Below, piece after piece: positions 8,133 to 15,933 of a stretch of DNA of 46,391 nucleotides. Source of the DNA: Candidatus Omnitrophota bacterium (lineage in GTDB: Bacteria > Omnitrophota > Gorgyraeia > Gorgyraeales > Gorgyraeaceae). The stretch is taken from contig JAHJHC010000114.1 of the NCBI GenBank assembly GCA_018824145.1, positions 1-46,391 on the forward strand, read 5' to 3'. The notes below the pieces were generated by a model. It was given only the letters and a program-made list of their open reading frames with translations. It ran no database searches and was not told the origin of the DNA. Within the stretch, counting starts at the first letter, position 1. Every line of letters begins with the position of its first letter. The position numbers were made by a program, and so were the translations under genes.

Positions 8133-9716
8133 TTAAAGCTTGATTAATTTCGCATCCAAAATATTCTTAATCTTCCTTATTTCAGAAAGTACTTTTTCAG
8201 GCACTGGGCTATCCACGTTTAATACTGACAGTGTCTTTCCACCCGGTTTTTCGCGGCCGAACGTCATTGTAGCGATGTTTATGTTGTTATTACCACAGAT
8301 GGTCCCTATCTTACCGATAATACCCGGTACATCAATATTGTGAGCTATCAACATATACCCCTGGGGTATAGCATCTACATGGAATTGGTCAATCTTTACG
8401 ATCCTGGCATCCTTCTTTGTAAATAAGGTCCCGGTAACAGATGTGGTACCTTTATCAGTCTTGACTTCTACGGTAATGAGATTCGCATATTCTTCAAGCT
8501 CAGAAGTCTTTGACTCCTTCACTTCTATGCCTCTTTCCTTCGCTACAATAAGCGAATTCACATAATTTACAGTCTCTTGCAGCACCGGAGTAAGAGTCCC
8601 TTTTACAATAGCTACGGTCAACGGAGACACAGTGTATTTGGCAATATCTCCCGAGTACTTTATATCTATCTTTGAAATCCTGCCTTTAGCAATCTGGGCA
8701 ACCAGTCCTCCTATCTTTTCGCTAAGTTCCACATAAGGCTGAAGGATTTTATAGAGCTCTATATCAATACAAGGCACATTGACTGCATTTCTTATTCCAC
8801 AACCTAACAATGCATCCCTTGCACTATTAGCAATATCAATAGCTACATTGACCTGTGCCTCTTCTGTAGAGGCGCCAAGGTGTGGCGTAAGAATAACCTC
8901 TGGGCATTTAAGCAAAGGATTATCTTTGGGAGGTTCCTTTTCATAAACATCCAAAGCCGCACCTGAAACCTTCCCGCTTTTTATACCCTCCAGAAGAGCA
9001 TTTTCATCTACTATGCCGCCCCTTGCACAATTTACTATGCGCACCCCTTCTTTCATATCTTTTATTGCCTTTCGGTCTATAATATGTTTGGTCTTGTCTG
9101 TCAAGGGTGTATGCACTGTAATATAGTCTGACTCTTTGAATATATCTTTCAGGTCAACTGACTCAACCCCTAATTCATTAGCCTTATCTATTGACAGAAA
9201 CGGATCATACGCTATTACCCTCATACCAAACGCAACTGCCCGCTTAGCAACTTCATTTCCAATTCTACCAAGGCCTATTATTCCCAGGATCTTACCGTAC
9301 AACTCTACTCCCATGAATTTTTTCCTCTCCCATTCTCCTCTCTTTGTAGAGGCGTCTGCCTGGGATATATTCCTAGAAAGAGATAGGATAAGCGACATAG
9401 TATGTTCTGCCGTTGAGATGGTATTTCCGCCCGGTGTATTCATGACAATAATGCCCTGCTTTGAGGCTGCTTCTAAATCCACATTGTCAAGACCCACACC
9501 AGCCCTTCCTATTACCTTTAATTTATCAGCACTTTCTATTATCTCTTTTGTAACCTTGGTAGAGCTACGTACTAAAAGCGCGTCATAATCCTTGATAATC
9601 TTTTTCAGCTCCTCCGGCGGAAGTTTCAACTTAACATCCACCTTAAATTCCTTAACTTTCCTCAATACCTCAATCCCTTCTTCTGCCAGAGAATCACTGA
9701 TAAGTATTTTAAACAT
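8133..9716 (-). CDS. serA: D-3-phosphoglycerate dehydrogenase
   Basis: First step of serine synthesis: NAD-dependent oxidation of 3-phosphoglycerate. 527 residues is the long form. The catalytic and NAD domains come first (GRAGVGLDNVD; nucleotide loop LGIIGLGRIGNEVAK; NCARGGIVDENALLEG with the catalytic Arg; HLGASTEEAQ with the catalytic His). An intervening ASB-type domain follows (about 320-450), then a C-terminal ACT domain (about 455-527, HNIDVPGIIGKIG), which in relatives senses serine. The adjacent upstream gene is a class V aminotransferase that could supply the next transamination step. Confidence 0.96.
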   Translation of the reverse strand: MFKILISDSLAEEGIEVLRKVKEFKVDVKLKLPPEELKKIIKDYDALLVRSSTKVTKEIIESADKLKVIGRAGVGLDNVDLEAASKQGIIVMNTPGGNTISTAEHTMSLILSLSRNISQADASTKRGEWERKKFMGVELYGKILGIIGLGRIGNEVAKRAVAFGMRVIAYDPFLSIDKANELGVESVDLKDIFKESDYITVHTPLTDKTKHIIDRKAIKDMKEGVRIVNCARGGIVDENALLEGIKSGKVSGAALDVYEKEPPKDNPLLKCPEVILTPHLGASTEEAQVNVAIDIANSARDALLGCGIRNAVNVPCIDIELYKILQPYVELSEKIGGLVAQIAKGRISKIDIKYSGDIAKYTVSPLTVAIVKGTLTPVLQETVNYVNSLIVAKERGIEVKESKTSELEEYANLITVEVKTDKGTTSVTGTLFTKKDARIVKIDQFHVDAIPQGYMLIAHNIDVPGIIGKIGTICGNNNINIATMTFGREKPGGKTLSVLNVDSPVPEKVLSEIRKIKNILDAKLIKL

Positions 9717-9730
9717 ACATGACTCCTTAA

Positions 9731-10897
9731 TTATAATGTTTTCTCAAATGCCTTAACCCCAACACCCTTTTCAAACTTATATCCCATATCAGAAAGGACC
9801 GTCTCTAGTGTATCTATACAAACCTTTAAATCAGACGGTGTTATATGACCCATTGTTGCTATCCTGAAAATCTTTCCTTTTAACTGCGCCTGCCCTCCGG
9901 CAATAGCCACACCATATTTATCCCGCATTGTCTTAACGAGTTTTCCTCCGTCAATACCTTCAGGTACTTTAACAGCAGTAACTGCATCTGAATATGCATC
10001 CGGCGCAAAAAGTTCCAGCTTGAGCGCCTTCATTGCGTTACGCACTCCTTGTGCATTTTTCTTGTGTTTACTCAATACATTCTCAAGCCCATCTTTTTTA
10101 AACACCTTCAATGCCTCATTTAAACCTATGATAAGATTCACTGCAGGCGTATAAGGCGTATCGTCTTTCTCTATGGATTTCTTATGAGCAGAAAAACTAA
10201 AATAATATTTTGGGAGTTTTGAGCTACTAACCATCTCTAACGCCTTCTGGCTTAAGCTTACAAACGAAAGCCCTGGCGGGATCATCAATCCCTTTTGCGA
10301 ACCAGCCACACAGACATCTATTCCCCACTCGTCTGTTTTAATAGGGACAGCTCCCAATGCACTTATGGCATCTACGACTAAAACTGCATTTGAAGGCTTT
10401 ACGATCTTGCCGATTGCTTCTATATCAATTGATACGCCGGTTGAGGTCTCGCACAAGGTGGTAAATACTGCCTTTATCTCTGCCATAGGCGGACCCGCCA
10501 ATTTTTGTGGCGGGAGTGTTCCCTTCTCAGTCAGTATCTTTTTTATAACTTCCGGATCAACTGCCTTACCCCACTCTACGTCTATCGGGATAAACTCTAT
10601 ACCGTAAGCATCACATAACTCTCCCCATCTCTCTCCGAATTTTCCTGCCCTTACAACTATGGCCTTATCTCCGGGAGAAAGCAAATTAGTAACAGTCCCC
10701 TCCATAGCACCGGTCCCGCTCGAAGAAAATATAAGGACGTTGTTTTTTGTCTGAAACACATGCTTTAAATCAGCTTCGACTTCCTTCAATATTGTCTGAA
10801 ACTGAGGTGTCCTGTGATGTATAATGGGTCTTGCCATTGCATCCAGTACCTCTTTAGGCACTGGCGTCGGCCCTGGGGTAAGTAGATAATTCTTCAT
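9731..10897 (-). CDS. Class V aminotransferase (alanine/serine-glyoxylate aminotransferase family)
   Basis: PLP enzyme of 388 residues. Family opening LLTPGPTPVPKEVLDAM and HHRTPQF; the PLP phosphate-binding loop lies in IFSSSGTGAMEG. DAISALGAVP gives the Asp that contacts the PLP ring, and GSQKGLMIPPGL gives the Schiff-base Lys. The family covers alanine-glyoxylate, serine-pyruvate and, in some archaea, broad-specificity enzymes that accept phosphoserine. No serC gene is visible in the window and serA lies 14 bp downstream, so phosphoserine transamination is a reasonable inference, not proven. Confidence 0.9.
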   Translation of the reverse strand: MKNYLLTPGPTPVPKEVLDAMARPIIHHRTPQFQTILKEVEADLKHVFQTKNNVLIFSSSGTGAMEGTVTNLLSPGDKAIVVRAGKFGERWGELCDAYGIEFIPIDVEWGKAVDPEVIKKILTEKGTLPPQKLAGPPMAEIKAVFTTLCETSTGVSIDIEAIGKIVKPSNAVLVVDAISALGAVPIKTDEWGIDVCVAGSQKGLMIPPGLSFVSLSQKALEMVSSSKLPKYYFSFSAHKKSIEKDDTPYTPAVNLIIGLNEALKVFKKDGLENVLSKHKKNAQGVRNAMKALKLELFAPDAYSDAVTAVKVPEGIDGGKLVKTMRDKYGVAIAGGQAQLKGKIFRIATMGHITPSDLKVCIDTLETVLSDMGYKFEKGVGVKAFEKTL

Positions 10898-10922
10898 TGT
10901 TATCCTTTCTTTCTATCACACG

Positions 10923-11516
10923 TCATTTTTTCTTTTTCCCTACTATAACTTCATCAATAACGCCATACGACTTTGCCTCTTCAGCAGACATAAAATAATC
11001 CCTGTCCGTATCCTGTTGAATCTTTTCTAATTTCTGGCCAGTGTGCTTAGCAAGTATCTCATTTATCCTATCTCGCATCTTTAAGATCTCTTTGGCCTGT
11101 ATGTTTATATCAGAGGCCTGGCCCTGTACGCCTCCCCAAGGTTGGTGTATCATTACCCTTGAGTTAGGAAGAGCCAATCGTTTACCTTTTGTACCTGCTG
11201 CAAGGAGCACTGCGCCCATGCTTGTTGCCTGGCCCATACAATAGGTGCAGATATCAGGTTTTACAAATTGCATTGTATCGTATATTGCCAAACCTGCGGT
11301 AACGATTCCGCCCGGACTATTAACATAGATATTTATATCTCTATCCGGATCTTCTGTCTGGAGAAAAAGCATTTGAGCAATAACAAGATTTGCGACTACG
11401 TCATCTATACCAGTACCTATAAATATTATCCTGTCTTTTAATAACCTGGAATAGATATCATACGCTCGTTCACCTCTATCTGACTGTTCGACTACTATTG
11501 GGACTAGCATTGACAT
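10923..11516 (-). CDS. clpP: ATP-dependent Clp protease proteolytic subunit
   Basis: Serine peptidase of the Clp complex: a tetradecameric chamber fed by ClpX/ClpA-type unfoldases. The triad is visible: Ser in [15 protein letters not shown], His in [10 protein letters not shown] and Asp in [11 protein letters not shown]. 197 residues, normal length. The start at 11516 is preceded by AGGAGG with 6-nt spacing. It directly follows tig, as in many bacteria, but clpX does not follow. The aminotransferase-serA genes occupy that place. Confidence 0.97.
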   Translation of the reverse strand: MSMLVPIVVEQSDRGERAYDIYSRLLKDRIIFIGTGIDDVVANLVIAQMLFLQTEDPDRDINIYVNSPGGIVTAGLAIYDTMQFVKPDICTYCMGQATSMGAVLLAAGTKGKRLALPNSRVMIHQPWGGVQGQASDINIQAKEILKMRDRINEILAKHTGQKLEKIQQDTDRDYFMSAEEAKSYGVIDEVIVGKKKK

Positions 11517-11530
11517 GTTTTTCCTCCTTT

Positions 11531-12583
11531 TTATTTAACTGCTGCTTCCTTCAACAAAAACTCCATCACCTTCTTATTTCTCATATTCACTGCTATTTCA
11601 TCAAGCAAGTGATTCTCTTCCAAGTATTTTCTTATCTCATCTTTTGATTTTTTATACTGCGCTGCCATTTCTTCGATGCGTTTTTCTAAATCCTCTTTTT
11701 TAATATATATCTTCTCAACTTGTGCGATTTTATCTAATATAAAAAATGCCTTCACCTGGCGCTCTGCCTGTTTCTGTGAATTCGACTCTAACTCTTTTTT
11801 ATCCTTATCTGTCAATGTGAACTTTTTGTCGGGATTTTGCTTTTTCTGAATAGCCTCCATATAAGACAAGCGTTGATTTGCGTCTTTTAACAATCTCTCT
11901 TTCTCGGCATTTACCAGTGAATCCGGGATTTCAAAATTCATCCGATCTGCAAGTTGGTTAATGATCTGTATTTCCAAATCAGCCGCACTTTCGTTTTCAA
12001 GCCTATATTGCAGATTCTTTCGTACGGCATCTTTTAACATCTCTAAATTATCAAATCCTAAATCCTTAGCAAACTCATCATCTATCTCAGGAAGGACTTT
12101 TTCCTTTTCTTGGCTGTCCTTTTTAGGTACATTCTGCGCATTCGCCTCTCTCAATGACTCAATGTTTTTTTGAACATCTTCCTCTTTCACCTCTGCTTTT
12201 TTCTTATTTAATTTCAGGGCCTTATAGTTCTTTAAAGGAATATCCGGCCTTGTCTCAAATGTAGCCTTGTAAGAAAACCCTTCTTTTAAATCGAGTTTCA
12301 CGTCACTTACATCAGGGTATCCTATCGGGTCTAACTTGTATTCATCCAGGATTTTCCTGTAACTCTCAGGAATAAGGTTTTTCATTACCTCTTCTTTTGC
12401 AGTCTTCCCATAGTGAAGTTCCAGCAAATCCTGTGGCGCCTTCCCCACTCTATACCCGGGAACATTGGCAACCTTACCTATACTATTATAGACCTTTTTA
12501 AATTCATCCTCCACTCTTTCAAGCGGAAGTTTTACCTCTACAACCTTTTTGCAATTCTTGAGTTTTTTTATGGATGATTTCAT
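11531..12583 (-). CDS. tig: Trigger factor-like ribosome-associated chaperone lacking the PPIase domain
   Basis: Cotranslational folding chaperone. The N-terminal ribosome-binding domain is clear, with GYRVGKAP (about residues 43-50, the family's GFRxGKxP loop) and a following [21 protein letters not shown]. The C-terminal chaperone arms are present from [13 protein letters not shown] (about 165) onward. The FKBP-type peptidyl-prolyl isomerase domain that normally separates them is replaced by about 15 linker residues ([15 protein letters not shown]), explaining 350 rather than about 430 residues. The reading frame is continuous, so this is a domain loss, not a frameshift. First gene of the tight tig-clpP-...-hppA run. 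Confidence 0.9.
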   Translation of the reverse strand: MKSSIKKLKNCKKVVEVKLPLERVEDEFKKVYNSIGKVANVPGYRVGKAPQDLLELHYGKTAKEEVMKNLIPESYRKILDEYKLDPIGYPDVSDVKLDLKEGFSYKATFETRPDIPLKNYKALKLNKKKAEVKEEDVQKNIESLREANAQNVPKKDSQEKEKVLPEIDDEFAKDLGFDNLEMLKDAVRKNLQYRLENESAADLEIQIINQLADRMNFEIPDSLVNAEKERLLKDANQRLSYMEAIQKKQNPDKKFTLTDKDKKELESNSQKQAERQVKAFFILDKIAQVEKIYIKKEDLEKRIEEMAAQYKKSKDEIRKYLEENHLLDEIAVNMRNKKVMEFLLKEAAVK

Positions 12584-12607
12584 TTTTATTTAAACGCTAA
12601 TTGTCGT

Positions 12608-12662
12608 AAATCTAACGCAGATATTCGCGAATAATTTATTTGCGACCATTCGCGTTAGATTT
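12608..12662. repeat. Inverted repeat upstream of tig
   Basis: aaatctaacgc (12608-12618) and gcgttagattt (12652-12662) are a perfect 11-bp inverted pair around an inner attcgcgaat-rich segment. It fills most of the 97-bp gap between lptB and tig. Any promoter for the tig run must lie in or beside it, but I see no convincing -35/-10 pair. It could also end the lptB transcript, although no U-run follows. Confidence 0.6.
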
Positions 12663-12680
12663 GCGTATATTTGCGTTCAA

Positions 12681-13415
12681 TCACATTCGAAATTTTTCCC
12701 CCAGATAAATCTGGCGCGCCTTTGGATCACTAACCAATACTTCTTTACTTCCTGATATAAGTATTCTTCCATCCGCCATTATATACGAACGGTCAGTTAT
12801 TTCAAGTGTTTCTCTTACATTGTGGTCTGTAAGAAGTATACCCAAACCCTTTTTCTTAAGTCCTGCGATAATCTCCTGGGCATCTGCCACTGCAATAGGG
12901 TCTATGCCACTAAAGGGCTCATCAAGAAGTATAAATAAAGGATTCTTTACCAATGCCCTAGTGATTTCTAATCTGCGTCTCTCTCCTCCTGAAAGTAAAT
13001 AGGCCCTTTTCTTTGCTAAATGACTAATATGCAATTCATCGAGGAGCGTCTTTAACCTCTCTTTACGAGCTGTCCTTGAAATATCAAGTGTCTCAAGTAT
13101 AGCCATTATATTTTCTTCAACAGTGAGCTTTCTAAATATGGATGGTTCCTGTGAAAGATAACCGATTCCATTGCGGGAACGTTTATACATCGTTAGTTTT
13201 GTAATATCCTTGCCGTCAAAGATTATACTCCCTTGTTCCGGTTTCAACATACCTACAATCATGTAGAAAGTAGTAGTCTTTCCAGCGCCATTAGGTCCTA
13301 AAAGCCCTACGATCTCACCTCTTTTAATCCTTATACTTACGCCGTTTACTACTCTCTTACCGTCGTAAGACTTTGCAAGGCCTTCTACTTCAAGTAAATG
13401 TCCGTTATTGTTCAT
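12681..13415 (-). CDS. lptB: LPS export ABC transporter ATP-binding protein
   Basis: ATPase that powers extraction of LPS from the inner membrane by LptFG. Walker A GPNGAGKTTT, Q-loop GYLSQEPSIF, signature LLSGGERRRLEI, Walker B FILLDEPFSGIDP and switch His in LLTDHNV are all intact. 244 residues, normal length. GYLSQEPSIFRKLTVEENI is typical of LptB rather than of generic ABC ATPases. It follows the LptC-LptA composite by 8 bp. The LptF/G permeases are not in the window. Confidence 0.96.
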   Translation of the reverse strand: MNNNGHLLEVEGLAKSYDGKRVVNGVSIRIKRGEIVGLLGPNGAGKTTTFYMIVGMLKPEQGSIIFDGKDITKLTMYKRSRNGIGYLSQEPSIFRKLTVEENIMAILETLDISRTARKERLKTLLDELHISHLAKKRAYLLSGGERRRLEITRALVKNPLFILLDEPFSGIDPIAVADAQEIIAGLKKKGLGILLTDHNVRETLEITDRSYIMADGRILISGSKEVLVSDPKARQIYLGEKFRM

Positions 13416-13423
13416 AAGATCCT

Positions 13424-14290
13424 CTATTGAATAATTAGTTTTGGGTTTTTAGGCAATATCACACGATCCTCATCAACCAGATAGATTGCCTTATCACTAT
13501 ATGTCACGCTTTCATTGTTTAGTATCCTTACATTGCCTCTGGCAACCACGCATTTTACACGCCGGGTAGTCGGCCTAAAATAAACATCTATACGGTCAGC
13601 TAATATATCAGTCCGTATATTTTCAACTCTCACATTATTAAGAAAAGTCGCTTTATTTTTCTTGTAATTCAATTCAAGAGGACCGTCGCATGTAATAATC
13701 GTATCCTGCCTGTCCTCCGACCTGTCCTCCGAAGCCTTGGCGTAGGAGGAAGCCTTGGCGTAGGAAGATACTCTGTACCCCAAAGTATCTGTCTCTGCAG
13801 ATCCTATATTAGCTACTACATCCTTTTTCAACATAGCGGTTCTATGTCTTAAATCGCAAAACGCACCTTTACCATCGGCCTGAAAATCAGCCCTGTTTAT
13901 ATTTACATAACTATCTGTAAAAACATTCTTAGCCTCTGCATTCCAGTCTAAAGAATCTGTTTTTAAAGTTGCCCCATCTGTTGATTTCAACACTACATCA
14001 TCTTCAAGATGGACTATGTTATCTTTCCTATTAAAGTCACCGAACCTGGCCTTTAATTTAAAGGCCTTATCCCCTGAAAATGCTATTGCTGAAATCTCAT
14101 CGAATTTAATCCTATCATCCACTACCTCTGCTGAGGCGCCGTTTAACTCCCATTTTTTCTCTCCGCCGTCTTCATATTGCACAAGAGAAAAACCACCAAC
14201 CTCCTGATTAGGTTCTATTCCCTCCTGTGCTAAGGAAAAAGGACACACATTTAAAATCAACAAAATAGTCAATACAATTGCTTTACACAT
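13424..14290 (-). CDS. LptC-LptA composite periplasmic LPS-transport protein
   Basis: 288 residues with a signal peptide or anchor (MCKAIVLTILLILNVCPFSLA). Residues about 30-165 resemble LptC beta-jellyroll strands (LKTDSLDWNAEAKNVFTD, ADFQADGKGAFCD). Residues about 200-288 resemble an LptA/OstA unit (FLNNVRVENIRTDILADRIDVYF, ARGNVRIL, SDKAIYL). With lptB next door, this protein probably covers both the inner-membrane-proximal and bridge roles. Between the two parts sits a foreign-looking low-complexity peptide (residues 175-195) produced by a palindromic repeat in frame. A single long OstA-like protein with no clean LptC/LptA split is the alternative reading. Confidence 0.8.
   Translation of the reverse strand: MCKAIVLTILLILNVCPFSLAQEGIEPNQEVGGFSLVQYEDGGEKKWELNGASAEVVDDRIKFDEISAIAFSGDKAFKLKARFGDFNRKDNIVHLEDDVVLKSTDGATLKTDSLDWNAEAKNVFTDSYVNINRADFQADGKGAFCDLRHRTAMLKKDVVANIGSAETDTLGYRVSSYAKASSYAKASEDRSEDRQDTIITCDGPLELNYKKNKATFLNNVRVENIRTDILADRIDVYFRPTTRRVKCVVARGNVRILNNESVTYSDKAIYLVDEDRVILPKNPKLIIQ
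13706..13768 (-). repeat. In-frame palindromic repeat insertion inside the LptC-LptA gene
   Basis: Encodes SSYAKASSYAKASEDRSEDRQ (residues 175-195). The DNA core tcctccgaagccttggcgtaggagga (13725-13750) is an imperfect palindrome. Parts are duplicated on each side (gtcctccgacctgtcctccga; agccttggcgtagga). The length is a multiple of three and the frame is kept. Nearly the same core occurs inside kdsB at 32124-32151. It sits at the predicted boundary of the two beta domains, where extra residues would be tolerated. Confidence 0.85.
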
Positions 14291-14299
14291 CTCTTATCC

Positions 14300-15190
14300 C
14301 TATGGGCGGGTCTTCCACCTTTCATGAAACCAGACCCAGTGTGACGGAAATCTCCTTATGTAGTCTTCTATAACCTTTGTATATCTACCCGTATTTTCTA
14401 AGATATCCATATGTCTGTCTCCTGTAACACTTAACTCTATAGGCTCATCGATTAAAATCTCATGCCCAAATTTCTTATTCACTATAAAACACGGTATTAT
14501 AGGGGCGCCCGTTAAAAAATTCAGGACTGCCGGTCCATTAGGCGTATAAGCCAACCTGCCAAAAAAATCAACAAATACCCCCGAGATACTATGCATATCC
14601 TGGTCAGGCATCATCCCTACAAACTCATTCTTTTTGAGAAGGGCTATTACATCCTTTGCAGAGGCATCTCTATATAAGATATTTACTCCATGACGCTGTC
14701 TAACTTTACCCAGGAACCTCTCGAACTGTTCCATTCTAACGCGTCTCGCGATTACATTTACCGAATACCCTTTTATTGCGAAGTAATGGGCCAAAAACTC
14801 CCAATTTCCGAAATGCGCAGATAAAACTATCCCGCCCTTACCCTGTTTAATAAGGCATTCTATTACCTGAAGTCCTCTGCATCCTATATAATCATCTATA
14901 TTGCGCCTGTTAAACTTAGAAAGACTTATTACCTCTATAAAATTTTTACCTAGATTTCCAAAGAGCTCTTTTATTATGGCCTCTTTATCTTTTAGAGACT
15001 TAGTCTCACCAAAGGCAATATCAAGATTATTTAATGCAGTCCTACGTACCTTTTTAAGTATATAAAAAGCTGCCTTTCCAATACACTCGCCTATCTTTAG
15101 ACTTAACTTAATCGGCAAAATAAAAATAAAAAAACTCAAGAGTCTAAAGAGTAAAAAAAGAATAACCCGTCTCGGCTTTTTTCTAGCCAT
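14300..15190 (-). CDS. LpxL/HtrB-type lipid A acyltransferase
   Basis: Lysophospholipid-acyltransferase family, single N-terminal membrane anchor (about residues 9-30), cytoplasmic catalytic domain. HX4E motif HFGNWE (His126, Glu131), then MMPDQD and the C-terminal RFPSHWVWFHERWKTRP, all typical of enzymes adding secondary acyl chains to Kdo-lipid IVA. 296 residues is normal. It heads the lpxL-lptCA-lptB operon with 9-bp and 8-bp gaps. A second copy of the domain occurs at 43.6-45.5 kb, so the two may add different chains. Which position each acylates cannot be told from sequence. Confidence 0.92.
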   Translation of the reverse strand: MARKKPRRVILFLLFRLLSFFIFILPIKLSLKIGECIGKAAFYILKKVRRTALNNLDIAFGETKSLKDKEAIIKELFGNLGKNFIEVISLSKFNRRNIDDYIGCRGLQVIECLIKQGKGGIVLSAHFGNWEFLAHYFAIKGYSVNVIARRVRMEQFERFLGKVRQRHGVNILYRDASAKDVIALLKKNEFVGMMPDQDMHSISGVFVDFFGRLAYTPNGPAVLNFLTGAPIIPCFIVNKKFGHEILIDEPIELSVTGDRHMDILENTGRYTKVIEDYIRRFPSHWVWFHERWKTRP

Positions 15191-15288
15191 GGCTGAAATA
15201 TGGTATCATATATAGCATATAAAAGTCAACCTGAAAACCCTTGCCTTTTTGATTTTCATATGATATTTTAATAAAGGGGGTGATAAGA

Positions 15289-15522
15289 TTGTATTCTCAG
15301 ACAATCGAAGAGATCAAAAAAAGGCATCGCCAAGAATGGCTTCTTATTTCAGTGGACAAGGTAGATGAATCTACTACCACACCTATCTCCGGCAGACTCA
15401 TTGCTCATAGCCCTCAGAGGGATGAAATTTATAAGAAACTACTCGTCTTTAAGCGGAGAAAGCCGGTTCTTATTTCTTACTCCGAAGACACTGCACCTGG
15501 AAACTTTATCACTGGATTCTAA
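15289..15522 (+). CDS. Small protein of unknown function, partner of the retropepsin-like gene
   Basis: 77 residues from a TTG at 15289. The track starts at a GTG (15280), but AAAGGGGGTGAT just before the TTG is a near-perfect Shine-Dalgarno at good spacing, so the TTG is more likely. The protein starts YSQTIEEIKKRHRQEW. It is soluble and basic, with a predicted beta-rich C-terminal half (RKPVLISYSEDTAPGNFITGF). No family recognised. The retropepsin-like gene starts 6 bp later on the same strand, suggesting translational coupling and a joint function. First gene of the only plus-strand island. Confidence 0.7.
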   Translation: MYSQTIEEIKKRHRQEWLLISVDKVDESTTTPISGRLIAHSPQRDEIYKKLLVFKRRKPVLISYSEDTAPGNFITGF

Positions 15523-15528
15523 AGATAA

Positions 15529-15924
15529 ATGGCAAAATTCAAACTAGCATCAGAAAAAGGGTTATTAATCTGCCATGTCAAGATCTCTGGAAAAGGTAAG
15601 CCAGTATTAATGAAAATGGCCATTGATACAGGCACTACTATAACCATCGTCCCCTACGAAGCTGTATTAAGCATTGGTTTAGTTCCTGAAAATTCAAATA
15701 GAACAATAGAAGTAACAACAGGCAGCGGCAGCGTAACACGTCCGATAGTAACCATCCCTAAATTCTCATGTTTTGGATTTACGATCAGAGACCTAGACGT
15801 AATCTGTCACAATCTCCCATCAGAAAGCCCAGTTGAAGGCCTACTGTGTCTAAACTTCCTAAAAACCTTCAAACTAATCCTAGACTTCCCAAAAAATACA
15901 ATCCAAATAGTAAAGAAAAAATAA
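15529..15924 (+). CDS. Retropepsin-like (clan AA) aspartic protease domain protein
   Basis: 131 residues with the half-barrel layout of single-domain aspartyl proteases. The active-site triplet is in MAIDTGTTITIVP (Asp-Thr-Gly), then a flap-like region (EVTTGSGSVTRP) and a second hydrophobic turn (VEGLLCLNFLKTFKLILDF), where the family usually has GLLGxDFL. No signal peptide, so it is probably cytosolic and active as a dimer. Substrate unknown. The Cys in GLLCLNF where Gly is usual is a small oddity. It pairs with the 77-residue protein upstream. Confidence 0.82.
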   Translation: MAKFKLASEKGLLICHVKISGKGKPVLMKMAIDTGTTITIVPYEAVLSIGLVPENSNRTIEVTTGSGSVTRPIVTIPKFSCFGFTIRDLDVICHNLPSESPVEGLLCLNFLKTFKLILDFPKNTIQIVKKK

Positions 15925-15933
15925 TTAAAATAA

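Noticed and set aside
13706-13768. Frameshift or sequencing artefact in the LptC-LptA gene
   Set aside because: The frame continues cleanly on both sides and a second independent copy of the same core occurs in frame in kdsB.
15200-15229. Possible promoter for the lpxL-lptCA-lptB run (TTGACT, 18 bp, TACCAT on the minus strand)
   Set aside because: The start site would fall at or inside the start codon, and the -10 matches only 4 of 6. Not strong enough to list.
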